Below are positions 1 to 7,915 of a stretch of 64,000 nucleotides of DNA, piece after piece. The stretch comes from Novosphingopyxis baekryungensis DSM 16222. Lineage in GTDB: Bacteria > Pseudomonadota > Alphaproteobacteria > Sphingomonadales > Sphingomonadaceae. Position numbers and translations under genes: made by a program. The stretch's first letter is position 1. Every line of letters starts with the position of its first letter. A model generated the notes under the pieces. That model ran no database searches and was not told where the DNA came from. It was given only the letters and a program-made list of their open reading frames with translations. Location: NCBI RefSeq assembly GCF_000420305.1, contig NZ_ATUR01000002.1, positions 124,001-188,000 of the forward strand. Reading direction: 5' to 3'.

Positions 1-1
1 T

Positions 2-121
2 CGCGTGCTGGCCAGCGAGGGCGAGCGGCCGAGGCGATTGTTGCAGGTTGACCTGGCCGAAGTCAGTCTGGTCGGTCTGCCCATGCAGGCCCTGGCAAAG
101 GTCCATCAGCGCGCTGCCTGA
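2..121 (+). CDS. GTA prohead protease (HK97 family), C-terminal fragment
   Basis: Only the last 39 codons are in the window; the frame is open to the left edge and stops with TGA at 119-121. The peptide contains the stretch VDLAEVSLVGLPMQALAKV, which resembles the C-terminal motif (L-x-EVSLV-x-P-M) of HK97-type prohead proteases. Its place just upstream of the major capsid gene matches g4 of the RcGTA cluster, the protease that trims the capsid protein during head maturation. Catalytic residues lie outside the window. Confidence 0.8.
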   Translation, partial: RVLASEGERPRRLLQVDLAEVSLVGLPMQALAKVHQRAA

Positions 122-135
122 CACTGGTTCCCACC

Positions 136-161
136 GCCGCCCCACCGGGCGGCTTTTTTTT
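136..161 (+). terminator. Intrinsic-terminator-like hairpin between protease and capsid genes
   Basis: A perfect 7-bp G/C stem (GCCGCCC at 136-142, GGGCGGC at 147-153) with a 4-nt loop is followed directly by eight T. By sequence it is a textbook rho-independent terminator, but it lies inside an apparent operon and only 33 nt upstream of the capsid start codon. It may be a leaky attenuator or a stabilising 5' or 3' mRNA end. Confidence 0.75.
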
Positions 162-194
162 CGTCCAAAATCCACCACCGAAGAAGGAAATTCC

Positions 195-1418
195 ATGGAT
201 ATCATGACCAATAACGCACCGGCGCAGGCCAATGTTACGCCCACGCCCGATCCGCTGGAGGCGTCGTTCGATGCGGTGCTGCGGGCCGATGAGCATGAGG
301 CGAAGATCGGCGGGCTTCGCGCCGATGTCGATGCGTTGAAGAGCGATGTCGGCGGGTTGCGCAGCCGGATGGACAAGGTGGCCGCGGCCGCCGCGCGTCC
401 GGTGCTGGCCGCCAGCGCTGCGGGCGAACCCGGCGACGCCCCGGTGTCCGCCGCGCCCGAAGTCAAAAGCTTCATCGACGGGTATCTGCGCCGGGGCCGC
501 GAGACCGAGGTGAAGGCCATGAGCGGCAGCTCCGGGCCGGAAGGCGGCTATGCCGTGCCGCGGCAGATCGATGCGCTGATCGGGCGCAGCTTGATCGATA
601 TCTCGCCGATCCGCGCCATCGCCACCGTGGTGCAGACCGGCACGGCGGGCTATCGCAAGCTGGTGACCACCGGCGGCACACCGTCCGGCTGGGTCAGCGA
701 AACCGCCGGGCGTCCGGCCACCGACACGCCGGAATTCGCCGAAATCGCCCCGCCGACGGGTGAGCTTTATGCCAATCCGGCGGCAAGCCAGGCGATGCTG
801 GACGATGCCGCCTTCGACGTGCAGGCCTGGCTGGCGGACGAGATTGCCCGCGAATTCGCCCGTGCCGAGGGCGCGGCGTTCGTGAACGGCAGCGGGGTGA
901 ACCAGCCGCGCGGCTTCTTGACCGTCACCAGCACGGACGAGCCGGACGATGTGCGCGCGTTCGGCGCAATGCAATATCTCCCCAGCGGTTCATCCGGCGC
1001 ATTCGGCGGTACCAATCCGGAAGATGCGCTGGTCGATCTGGTGCATGCGCTGCGACCCGCCTATCGGCAGGGCGCGGCGTTCGTGATGAACTCGGCCACG
1101 CTGGCGCGCATCCGCAAGTTCAAGACGGCGGACGGGGCGTTTTTGTGGCAGCCCTCGCTCAGCGCGGGCCGCCCGGACACGCTGCTCGGCTATCCCGTGG
1201 TGGAGGCCGAGGATATGCCGGACATCGCGGCGGACGCCACCGCCATCGCCTTCGGCAATTTCCGCGAGGGCTATCTGATCGCCGAGCGCAGCGCGACCAG
1301 CATCCTGCGCGATCCCTTCACCAACAAGCCGTTCGTGCATTTCTATGCGACCAAACGCGTGGGCGGCCAGGTGATGAATGCCGAGGCGATCAAGCTGCTG
1401 AAATTCAGCGCGGGCTGA
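195..1418 (+). CDS. GTA major capsid protein (HK97 fold, g5-like)
   Basis: This 407-aa protein forms the shell of the gene transfer agent head. An N-terminal helical, charged segment (about residues 25-65, LRADVDALKSDVGGLRSRMD) resembles the scaffold delta-domain removed by the prohead protease. It is followed by an HK97-type body with GPEGGYAVP, a typical motif of phage capsid_family proteins. The start at 195 was chosen because AAGGA lies 6 nt upstream; an ORF reading further upstream would run through the terminator hairpin. A second ATG at 204 is possible. Hairpins lie on both sides of the gene. Confidence 0.93.
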   Translation: MDIMTNNAPAQANVTPTPDPLEASFDAVLRADEHEAKIGGLRADVDALKSDVGGLRSRMDKVAAAAARPVLAASAAGEPGDAPVSAAPEVKSFIDGYLRRGRETEVKAMSGSSGPEGGYAVPRQIDALIGRSLIDISPIRAIATVVQTGTAGYRKLVTTGGTPSGWVSETAGRPATDTPEFAEIAPPTGELYANPAASQAMLDDAAFDVQAWLADEIAREFARAEGAAFVNGSGVNQPRGFLTVTSTDEPDDVRAFGAMQYLPSGSSGAFGGTNPEDALVDLVHALRPAYRQGAAFVMNSATLARIRKFKTADGAFLWQPSLSAGRPDTLLGYPVVEAEDMPDIAADATAIAFGNFREGYLIAERSATSILRDPFTNKPFVHFYATKRVGGQVMNAEAIKLLKFSAG

Positions 1419-1430
1419 TGACGCTTAATC

Positions 1431-1461
1431 CTCCCCGACCGGCTCGGGGAGCACCTTTTTT
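1431..1461 (+). terminator. Intrinsic terminator after the capsid gene
   Basis: An 8-bp perfect stem (CTCCCCGA at 1431-1438, TCGGGGAG at 1444-1451) with a 5-nt loop is followed by CACC and six T. It starts 12 nt after the capsid stop codon and precedes the next GTA gene by 22 nt. Together with 136-161 it brackets the capsid gene. Confidence 0.65.
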
Positions 1462-1483
1462 CTCTTTTCGAAAGGCGGCTTTC

Positions 1484-2035
1484 ATGAGCTTTCCACCTGG
1501 ACAGGTGACGATGAGCCAGCCCGTGCTGGACCCGGACGCGCTGGCCGCGCTCAAACGCTATTTGCGGATCGCGGTGGATGGCGAGAATGCCGTTCTGACC
1601 GAGCAGTTGATGAGTGCTTATGCGCTGTGCGAGCGGTTTCTGGGCGTGACGCTGATCGTGCGCGACATCACCGAAATTCTCACCGGTGGCTCGGGCTGGC
1701 AGGCGCTGACCTATCGCCCGGTCATCGCGATCGATGCGGTGGACGGGCTGCTGGCCGATGGGCCGGAGGTGGCGCTGGCGGTCGATAGCTATGCGCTCGA
1801 CATCGCCGCCGATGGCAGCGGGCGCGTGCGGATCGAGCGGCCGGGCGCGGCGGGCCGCGTGCGCCTGCAGTACAGCGCGGGGATGGCGGGCAACTGGAAC
1901 GGCGTGCCGGAGCCGCTGCAGCAGGGCATCATCCGCCTGGCGGCGTTCGGCTATAGCGAGCGTGCCGCCGATGCACGTCCGCCCGCTGCCGTCACGGCGT
2001 TGTGGCGGCCCTATCGCCGGATTGCCCTGATATGA
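1484..2035 (+). CDS. GTA head-tail connector (g6-like)
   Basis: This 183-aa protein lies directly after the capsid gene, the position of RcGTA g6 (phiE125 gp8/HK97 gp6-like connector). The pattern ALAALKRYLRIAVDGENAVL followed by a helix with ALCERFLG resembles the N-terminal helical part of these adaptors, which form a ring between portal and tail. The start at 1484 has an AAAGGCGG ribosome-binding site; ATG at 1511 is an alternative. The stop overlaps the next start as ATGA, so the two genes are probably translationally coupled. Confidence 0.75.
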   Translation: MSFPPGQVTMSQPVLDPDALAALKRYLRIAVDGENAVLTEQLMSAYALCERFLGVTLIVRDITEILTGGSGWQALTYRPVIAIDAVDGLLADGPEVALAVDSYALDIAADGSGRVRIERPGAAGRVRLQYSAGMAGNWNGVPEPLQQGIIRLAAFGYSERAADARPPAAVTALWRPYRRIALI

Positions 2036-2274
2036 GCGGCGGGGGCATGAGCGGAGCGGACAAGGTGGCGCGTGCGCTGCTCAGGCGCGGCGCGGCCATC
2101 GCGGCGCGGCGGGTAGAGCGGCGCGCGGACCGGCTGGCCGACCTGTATGCGGAAGTCTTGCCGGGTGCGTCCACGGAGCGCGGTCCACGCGGTGTCGTTC
2201 TGCGCGGACGGCGGCTGATGGCGCGGATGCTGCGCGATCCGGTCGCGCGCTGGCCCGGCGGGTGGCTGTCATGA
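2032..2274 (+). CDS. Small arginine-rich GTA protein (position of g7)
   Basis: This 80-aa protein is very rich in arginine and alanine (ARALLRRGAAIAARRVERRAD) and largely helical in appearance. I do not recognise its family. Its place between the connector and the DUF3168 protein, with ATGA overlaps on both sides, matches RcGTA g7, a head-tail joining component. A structural role is inferred from position only. Confidence 0.6.
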   Translation: MSGGGMSGADKVARALLRRGAAIAARRVERRADRLADLYAEVLPGASTERGPRGVVLRGRRLMARMLRDPVARWPGGWLS

Positions 2275-2663
2275 GCGCGATGACGCACGTGCGCACGGCG
2301 GTGCTGGCTGCGCTACGGGCCGATCCTCTGCTGCGTAGCGATGTGAACGGCGTGTATGACGCCGTGCCGCCCGGTGCGCAGCCGCCCTTCATTGTGCTGC
2401 CCGACGGCGCATCGATCGACTGGGGCACCAAGACCGCGCGTGGCCGGGAGCTGCGCTTGCCGGTGACGATCGAGGTGGACCGGGCCGATCTGTCGCCGCT
2501 CGCCCGGATTGCCGATGCGGCGGAGGCTGCGGTGCTGGCCTTGCCGCCCGATGTGCCCGGATGGCGGATCGCCAGCTGCGTCTATCTGCGCAGCCTCACC
2601 AGCGCCGACGGCAAACGCCACCGCCGCCTGATCGAGTTCCGCATACGGATGCTGGAAATATAA
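2271..2663 (+). CDS. GTA tail terminator, DUF3168 (g8-like)
   Basis: This 130-aa protein resembles DUF3168 (TAVLAALRADPLL near the N terminus, PPFIVLPDG in the middle and a C-terminal HRRLIEFRIRMLE). In RcGTA the g8 product caps the tail tube and joins it to the head. The start overlaps the previous stop as ATGA; a second ATG lies 9 nt downstream. It is followed by a 181-nt gap, the longest gap in the cluster. Confidence 0.8.
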   Translation: MSAMTHVRTAVLAALRADPLLRSDVNGVYDAVPPGAQPPFIVLPDGASIDWGTKTARGRELRLPVTIEVDRADLSPLARIADAAEAAVLALPPDVPGWRIASCVYLRSLTSADGKRHRRLIEFRIRMLEI

Positions 2664-2668
2664 GCCAC

Positions 2669-2717
2669 GATCCTCCCCGTCAGCGGGGAAGCGGAAGCCT
2701 GACGGGCTGAAGGGGGA
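2669..2717 (+). repeat. Degenerate intergenic palindromic repeat (CCTCCCC...GGGG type)
   Basis: The sequence begins GATCCTCCCCGTCAGCGGGG and ends GCTGAAGGGGGAA, with an internal GCCTGACGGGC palindrome. It resembles, from memory, a small dispersed palindromic repeat common between genes in Sphingomonadales. It sits between g8 and the tail tube gene. A relative may lie near 41325-41354. Confidence 0.45.
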
Positions 2718-2844
2718 AACATCGGCGAAGCCCATCGCGTGCCGCCGAACGCCCCGCACCATCCGTCCGCTCAAGGCTTCGCCGGAGAGTTCGCCCCTCC
2801 TGTCCGGGCAAGACCTTCTTTATTACAATCCAAGGAGACCAATC

Positions 2845-3252
2845 ATGCCAGCCGAAAAAGGCAGTGCTTTTCTACTCAAGATCGGAGACGGGGCGGGCAG
2901 CCCGTCCTTTGCCACCATCGCCGGACTGCGCACAACGCAGCTGTCCATCAATGGCGAGGCGGTGAACGTCACCAGTAAAGACAGCGGCGGATGGCGTGAA
3001 TTGCTGTCCGGCGCGGGTGTGCGCTCGGTCAGCGTGTCCGGCGCGGGCATCTTCACCGGATCGGATGCCGAGAAGCGGTTGCGCGGCCATGCGCTGGGCG
3101 GCCTGATCGACGATTATGAGCTGAGCTTCGAAAGCGGCGAACGCATGCGCGGACGCTTTCTGGTGAGCCGCCTCGACTATGCCGGCGATTATAATGGCGA
3201 ACGCAATTACACGCTGAGCCTCGAAAGCTCCGGCGCGGTGGCCAGTCTATGA
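2845..3252 (+). CDS. GTA major tail (tube) protein, TP901-1 family (g9-like)
   Basis: This 135-aa protein matches the TP901-1/RcGTA g9 tail tube family in length and pattern: MPAEKGSAFLLKIGDG at the N terminus, and a predicted beta-sandwich with VNVTSKDSGGWRELLSGAG and DYELSFESGERMRGRFLVS. The family stacks into the hollow tail tube. A strong ribosome-binding site (AAGGAG, 6 nt upstream) and an untranslated leader distinguish it from its overlapping neighbours, as expected for a high-copy protein. A TACAAT hexamer at 2824-2829 could be a -10 element, but no good -35 was seen. Confidence 0.9.
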   Translation: MPAEKGSAFLLKIGDGAGSPSFATIAGLRTTQLSINGEAVNVTSKDSGGWRELLSGAGVRSVSVSGAGIFTGSDAEKRLRGHALGGLIDDYELSFESGERMRGRFLVSRLDYAGDYNGERNYTLSLESSGAVASL

Positions 3253-3575
3253 GCCAGCCGGGGAGCGCCCCCGCAAACCCGGCGCGCGGTGAGGCGAGCG
3301 TGCGCGTGGGCGGTGAAGCGGTGGTGCTGCGGCCCAGCTTTGCCGCGCTGGTGGCGGCGGAGGAAGAACTCGGCCCCCTGTTCGCGCTGGTCGAACGGGC
3401 GGCGGCGGGGGAATTGCGGCTGGCCGAGCTGGTGGCGCTGTTCTGGCATTGCCTGCGCGATACGCCGGAGGGGCTGGACCGCGCGCGGTTCGGCGAGGCG
3501 CTGGCAGAGGCCGGGCTGGCGGCGCTGACGCCGGTGCTGCGCGTGCTGCTGAAGCAGATCTTGCAGGGGCGCTAA
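3249..3575 (+). CDS. GTA tail assembly chaperone (g10-like, gene transfer agent family protein)
   Basis: This 108-aa protein has the pattern of the GTA TAC family: a short beta segment (VRVGGEAVVLRPSFAALVAAEEELG) followed by helices, with ELVALFWHCLR in the middle. The family keeps the tape measure soluble and primes tube assembly. The start overlaps the tube gene stop as ATGA. The next chaperone gene begins 2 nt after the TAA stop, in the -1 frame, and that frame is open back to at least 3449. Confidence 0.85.
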   Translation: MSQPGSAPANPARGEASVRVGGEAVVLRPSFAALVAAEEELGPLFALVERAAAGELRLAELVALFWHCLRDTPEGLDRARFGEALAEAGLAALTPVLRVLLKQILQGR

Positions 3576-3577
3576 GG

Positions 3578-3766
3578 GTGGACCTGCCCCGGTTTGCCGA
3601 TCGGGCGCTGGCCCTGTTCGCTCACGCCGCGCTGCTGCTGCACTGGCGACCTGACGATTTCTGGGCGGCGACCCCGGCGGAACTGGCCGCGATCCTCTCG
3701 CCACCCGGCGCCATGCAGGCACCGCCCGATGTGCACGAATTGATGGAAAGATTTCCCGATGGATGA
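3578..3766 (+). CDS. GTA second tail assembly chaperone (g10.1-like)
   Basis: This 62-aa protein contains HWRPDDFWAATPAELAAIL, the typical core of the short phage tail assembly chaperone (DUF2376/TAC_6) found between g10 and g11 in GTA clusters. GTG at 3578 was chosen because it follows the g10 stop; upstream residues in this frame are shadow of g10. The end overlaps the tape measure gene by 8 nt. Confidence 0.8.
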   Translation: MDLPRFADRALALFAHAALLLHWRPDDFWAATPAELAAILSPPGAMQAPPDVHELMERFPDG

Positions 3767-4319
3767 CGAACTGGAAACGCTGGTGATCGGCGTGCGCGCG
3801 GACACGCAAGGGTTTGCGCGCGATGTGCAGACCATGCGCGCGCAACTGGACGGGCCGCTGGCCGACGGACTGGAGCACGCGGGGCAGGCGCTGGAACGCG
3901 GGCTGTCCGGCGCGATCCGGCGCGGGCGGTTCGGGTTCGAGGAACTGAAGGATGTCGCGCTCTCGACGCTTGCCGACATCGCGGCGGCGGTGGTGCAATC
4001 CAGCATCGGATCGCTGCTTGGCGGCGGCGGTGCGGGCGTATCGATCGGCGCACTGCTCGGCGGATTGCTAGGCGCGCCGGGACGGGCCACGGGCGGGCCG
4101 GTATCGCCGGGACAGGCTTACCGCGTGGGCGAGCGCGGACCGGAATGGTTCGTGCCGACATCGAGCGGCAGGGTCGAGACCGGCGGCGCAGCGGCGGCCG
4201 GGCCGGTGGTGAACCTCACCGTCAACATCGCCGATCGCGGCGGTGCCGGAGCGCCGCAGGCGCTGCAGCGCTCCAGCCGACAGGTGGCCCGCGAGGTGCG
4301 GCGCGCGCTGCAAGGCTGA
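3759..4319 (+). CDS. GTA short tape measure protein (g11-like)
   Basis: This 186-aa protein has the organisation of GTA tape measures: a helical N-terminal part (residues 1-60), a hydrophobic glycine-rich segment (VVQSSIGSLLGGGGAGVSIG, about 80-115) and the conserved C-terminal RVGERGPEWFVP motif. Tape measures set tail length; the small size fits a short GTA tail rather than a typical siphophage. It overlaps g10.1 by 8 nt. Confidence 0.85.
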   Translation: MDDELETLVIGVRADTQGFARDVQTMRAQLDGPLADGLEHAGQALERGLSGAIRRGRFGFEELKDVALSTLADIAAAVVQSSIGSLLGGGGAGVSIGALLGGLLGAPGRATGGPVSPGQAYRVGERGPEWFVPTSSGRVETGGAAAAGPVVNLTVNIADRGGAGAPQALQRSSRQVAREVRRALQG

Positions 4320-4341
4320 CATTTTCCCGAAAGGAATTCCC

Positions 4342-6660
4342 ATGCCCCATTGGCTTGCCAGGGCGGATGACGCCGCGCATGTCGTGCTAGAGCATATGGC
4401 GCGCTTCGATGCGCGCTTCTGGACCGTCGATTTTCCGCGTCCGATGATGGCCTCCACCGTCACCACCGGCCCCGGCGCGCTGCGTGTGGATGCGGTGTTC
4501 TATCAGAGTGACGATCTTGCCGGGCTGATCTGGGAGAGCGAGGACCGCTGGGACCATCCGCTGCTCGCCTATGAAACGGTGCGCGATTATGCGCGGCTGA
4601 CGCTGCGTTTTCACTGGCGCTCGTCCGGCATCATGCCGCTCGATGCGATCAACGGGCCGACGCTGACCATCGAAGGCCGCGATGCCGCAGGCCGGCCCCG
4701 CAGCTGGTATGTGCGGCTGTGGAACTATGCGGTCGGCACGCCCACCGATGCGGCCATCACCCTTGCTTTCGGTGCGCTCGATGGCGGCTTCCTGCTACCT
4801 GGCGAGGCCGATCGCGTGCATCCCGGCGATATCGATCGCATGTTCATCTCGCTGGTGCCGCCCGGCTATACCGGCCGTCCGGGCCATCTGCCGGGGCCGG
4901 CGGAGGGCTGGGTGGAGATCAGCGACATGGCCTGCGATGGGGAGCGGGCGGTGATCGGTCTGGCCGATGCCATGCTGCCCGAACATGCCCTGCGCATGGC
5001 GACGGGGTATGACGACGCCTATAATCAGAGCCCCGAACGGCTGCTGCGCCAGATCCTCGCCCTCGGCTATCGCGGCATCATCAACCATTATGTGGGGATG
5101 AGCCATTATTTCCGGCTCGAGGCGCTGGGCGAGGGCCTGTATGTCAGTCTGGCGGGCAGCGCGTTGAACGCACCATGCGCCGCCTGGCATCGCGATTTTG
5201 CGGTGCGCGCCCTGGCCATGGGGTTCGAGACGATCTTCTCGCTCAGTTACGAGCTGTTCGATGCGCATTGCTGGAACGACTGGAAGCAGCGCGCGGAAAA
5301 TGGCGATCCGGCGCTGACCGGCTGGGACCCACCCTCCACCTTGCTCTCGCCCGCGCATGGCGGCGCGATGGGCTATCTGCGCGCGGTGGGCCGGGCCTTT
5401 GCCGCCATCCAGCGCGATGCCGGGCAAGCCGTCCGCTTCCAGATCGGCGAGCCCTGGTGGTGGATCATGCCGGACGGACGCATCTGCCTTTATGACAGCG
5501 CGGCCTGGGCGGCCTTTGGCAATGGCATCGTGTCGATCCCCGACATCAAGGGCCCCAAGACCCCGGCGCAGCAGGCCATGCTGGAGCAGGCGGGCACGAT
5601 GTTGGCGGCCTCCACCGCCGCCCTGGCCGATGCGGTACGGGCGCAAGCGGGCGGCGCAACACTCTATCTGCTGGTCTATCTGCCCACGGTGTTGGACCGG
5701 GACGCGCCCGATGCGCAGCGGGCCAATGTGCCGATCGGCTGGGCCGCGCCCGCCTTCGATGTGCTGCAGCTGGAAGATTATGACTGGACGGTTGCCAACG
5801 ATGTTGCGGGCACCGAGCGCGGCGTGGCCGCGATGACCGCGCGGCTCGGCTATCCGCTGGAGGCGCAGGAATATTTCGCGGGCTTCGTCCTGAAGCCGGA
5901 GGACACCCCGCAATGGCGCGCCATCGCCGCGGCGGTGGCGCTGGCCGAGCGGCGCACGCCCGGCCGCAACTATGTCTGGGCGCTGCCGCAGGTGGCGCGC
6001 GACGGCTTTACTTATTTCACCATGGAGCAGGACGATATGCGCGCTTTCGACGATGTTCGCTTTCCGCTGGCCATCGGGCGTCATGCCAGCGTCTCGCCGG
6101 AATTTTCCACCGGGATCGTGACCACCCTGTCGGGCCATGAACGCCGCTCGAGTGACTGGTCCGATGCGCGGCTGACCTTCGATGCGGGGCCGGGGGTGCG
6201 CAGCGAGCAGGACGCGGCGCTGCTGATCGCCTTTTTCCGTGCCCGGCGCGGCGCGGCGATCGGCTTTCGCTTTACCGATCCCAGCGACCACAGTTCCAAC
6301 GGCATGAACGGCGCGCCTACCGCGCAGGATCAGCCGATCGGCAGCGCGGACGGGCAGGCGACCGACTTCGCGTTGATCAAAAGCTATGAAACGGGCGACA
6401 TGGAGCAGCGCCGCCGCATCACGCGGCCCGTGGCGGGCACGGTGCGCATGGCCGTGGACGGCGTGGAAACGCAGCTGTTCCGCGTGGAGCCGCTCGGCAT
6501 CGTCCGGTTCGATACCCCGCCGCCAGAGGGCGCGCACATCAGCGCTGGCTATCTGTTCGACGTGCCGGTGCGCTTTGCCGAAGACCGGCTGGACATTGGC
6601 CAGGCCACCCACGGGGCAGACGATATCGCCAGCGTACCGCTGGTGGAGGTGAAGGAATGA
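4342..6660 (+). CDS. GTA distal tail protein (g12, DUF2460) fused to a large N-terminal TIM-barrel-like domain
   Basis: The protein is 772 aa, whereas RcGTA g12 is only about 210 aa. The last 205 residues or so (from FDDVRFPLAIG, about residue 568) match DUF2460/TIGR02217, with SGHERRSSDW, FRARRGAAIGFRF and a VPLVEV end. The first 565 residues are extra: an all-beta-looking section (about 1-200) and a section reminiscent of a glycosidase TIM barrel (about 225-560) with IGEPWWW and LQLEDYDW, whose acidic residues could be catalytic or relics. A tail-sheath or sugar-binding role is inference. The start has AAGGAATTCCC upstream. Confidence 0.8.
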   Translation: MPHWLARADDAAHVVLEHMARFDARFWTVDFPRPMMASTVTTGPGALRVDAVFYQSDDLAGLIWESEDRWDHPLLAYETVRDYARLTLRFHWRSSGIMPLDAINGPTLTIEGRDAAGRPRSWYVRLWNYAVGTPTDAAITLAFGALDGGFLLPGEADRVHPGDIDRMFISLVPPGYTGRPGHLPGPAEGWVEISDMACDGERAVIGLADAMLPEHALRMATGYDDAYNQSPERLLRQILALGYRGIINHYVGMSHYFRLEALGEGLYVSLAGSALNAPCAAWHRDFAVRALAMGFETIFSLSYELFDAHCWNDWKQRAENGDPALTGWDPPSTLLSPAHGGAMGYLRAVGRAFAAIQRDAGQAVRFQIGEPWWWIMPDGRICLYDSAAWAAFGNGIVSIPDIKGPKTPAQQAMLEQAGTMLAASTAALADAVRAQAGGATLYLLVYLPTVLDRDAPDAQRANVPIGWAAPAFDVLQLEDYDWTVANDVAGTERGVAAMTARLGYPLEAQEYFAGFVLKPEDTPQWRAIAAAVALAERRTPGRNYVWALPQVARDGFTYFTMEQDDMRAFDDVRFPLAIGRHASVSPEFSTGIVTTLSGHERRSSDWSDARLTFDAGPGVRSEQDAALLIAFFRARRGAAIGFRFTDPSDHSSNGMNGAPTAQDQPIGSADGQATDFALIKSYETGDMEQRRRITRPVAGTVRMAVDGVETQLFRVEPLGIVRFDTPPPEGAHISAGYLFDVPVRFAEDRLDIGQATHGADDIASVPLVEVKE

Positions 6661-7475
6661 GCGGCGGTCACTGGCTGGACGAGCCATGCACCACCACCGC
6701 CTTTGCCTGGACCTTGCGCAGGCGAGACGGGGTGGCGCTGGGCTTTACCTCGCATGATCGCGATCTGGAGATTGAGGGGCTGCTGTTCCGGGCGGCGCCC
6801 GGGCTGGTGCCCAGCGCCATCGTGGAGAGTGCCACGCTTGACGGCGACGGCCTGGATATCGACGGCGGTATCGCCAGCGATCTGATCAGCGAACGCGATC
6901 TGGACAGCGGGCGATGGGATGGCGCGGCCCTGGAGGTGCATCTGGTGGATTGGACCGCGCCGTCCAGACGCCGCCTGCTGGCCGCCGGATCGCTGGGTGA
7001 GATTGCCCGCAGCGGAAACGCCTTTCAGGCGCAGCTGCGCGGACCGGCGGCGGCGCTAGACCATCCGGTTGCGCCGCGCACATCGCCCGCCTGCCGCGCC
7101 GATTTCGGCGGCCCAGAATGCGGGATCGATCTGATGTATCACCGCAGGGAGGGGCGCATCGTTTCCGTGCGTGGCGAAGAGTTGATCCTTGCGGATCTGG
7201 CCGATGGCGCACGCTACCGGTTCGGGCGGCTGCGCTTCCTGTCCGGCCCCAATTGCGGGACGATGCATGATATTGCCGATGGCCAGGGCGACCGGATTTG
7301 GCTGACGGCAGTGCCTGCCCTGCCGGTCGATGCCGCTACGCGCGTGATGCTTTGGGAAGGCTGTGACCGGTCGATCGATAGCTGTGCCGCGCGTTTCGGC
7401 AATGCGGTCAACTTTCGCGGCGAACCCCATCTGCCGGGCAATGATCTGCTGACGCGCTATGCAGGCGCGACCTGA
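6657..7475 (+). CDS. GTA tail hub protein (g13, DUF2163)
   Basis: This 272-aa protein matches DUF2163/TIGR02218, the hub at the tail tip, including the C-terminal motif EGCDRSIDSCAARFGNAVNF and the following GEPHLPGND. Five cysteines (C146, C155, C200, C236, C243) are placed as in related hub proteins, for which lambda gpL and RcGTA g13 are reported to hold an Fe-S cluster. Cluster binding here is inference. The start overlaps the g12 stop and the stop overlaps the g14 start. Confidence 0.9.
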   Translation: MSGGHWLDEPCTTTAFAWTLRRRDGVALGFTSHDRDLEIEGLLFRAAPGLVPSAIVESATLDGDGLDIDGGIASDLISERDLDSGRWDGAALEVHLVDWTAPSRRRLLAAGSLGEIARSGNAFQAQLRGPAAALDHPVAPRTSPACRADFGGPECGIDLMYHRREGRIVSVRGEELILADLADGARYRFGRLRFLSGPNCGTMHDIADGQGDRIWLTAVPALPVDAATRVMLWEGCDRSIDSCAARFGNAVNFRGEPHLPGNDLLTRYAGAT

Positions 7476-7915
7476 TGGACCGTCTGGAGGCGATCGCGGC
7501 GCGGGCGATGGCATTGGTCGATACGCCGTTTCTGCTTGGCGGACGTGATCCTGCACAAGGGGTGGATTGTATCGGGCTGGCCTGGCTCACATTGGGCAAG
7601 TCCGGCCCCGTTCCGAACGGCTACCGGCTGCGCGGCGGCAGCGCGCATCGCTGGCGGGCATGGTTCACCTCTGCCGGCTTTGCGCCCGTTCATGACCGGC
7701 CCAATCATGGCGATCTCTGGCTGGTGCGCGTCGGCCCCTTGCATCTTCACCTGCTGGTCGCAGTGCCGGGCGGGTTCGTCCACGCCCATGCCGGATTGCG
7801 GCGGGTGGTCTTTTTGCCGGGCGATCCGCCGTGGCCCGTCGAAGGCATCTGGCGCGCGCCGCCACAGCCAACACATCAATGGAAGGAGACGCCGGCATGG
7901 CCACGATCCTGTTGA
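7475..7915 (+). CDS. GTA tail NlpC/P60 cell-wall peptidase (g14-like)
   Basis: This 146-aa protein is an NlpC/P60 cysteine peptidase. The catalytic cysteine lies in GVDCIGL (about residue 32) and the histidine is expected in the region HGDLWLVRVGPLHLHLL. In RcGTA this protein opens peptidoglycan so that DNA can enter the recipient cell. It overlaps the g13 stop by 1 nt and runs 19 nt into g15. Confidence 0.9.
   Translation: MDRLEAIAARAMALVDTPFLLGGRDPAQGVDCIGLAWLTLGKSGPVPNGYRLRGGSAHRWRAWFTSAGFAPVHDRPNHGDLWLVRVGPLHLHLLVAVPGGFVHAHAGLRRVVFLPGDPPWPVEGIWRAPPQPTHQWKETPAWPRSC

Noticed and set aside
2824-2829. TACAAT as a -10 element for the tail tube gene
   Set aside because: No acceptable -35 at the right distance; kept only as a note in the tail tube entry.
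4795-6687. Long antisense open frame (630 codons) opposite g12
   Set aside because: High-GC coding bias keeps the antisense frame open; composition is H/R/G-rich and no domain or ribosome-binding site is visible.
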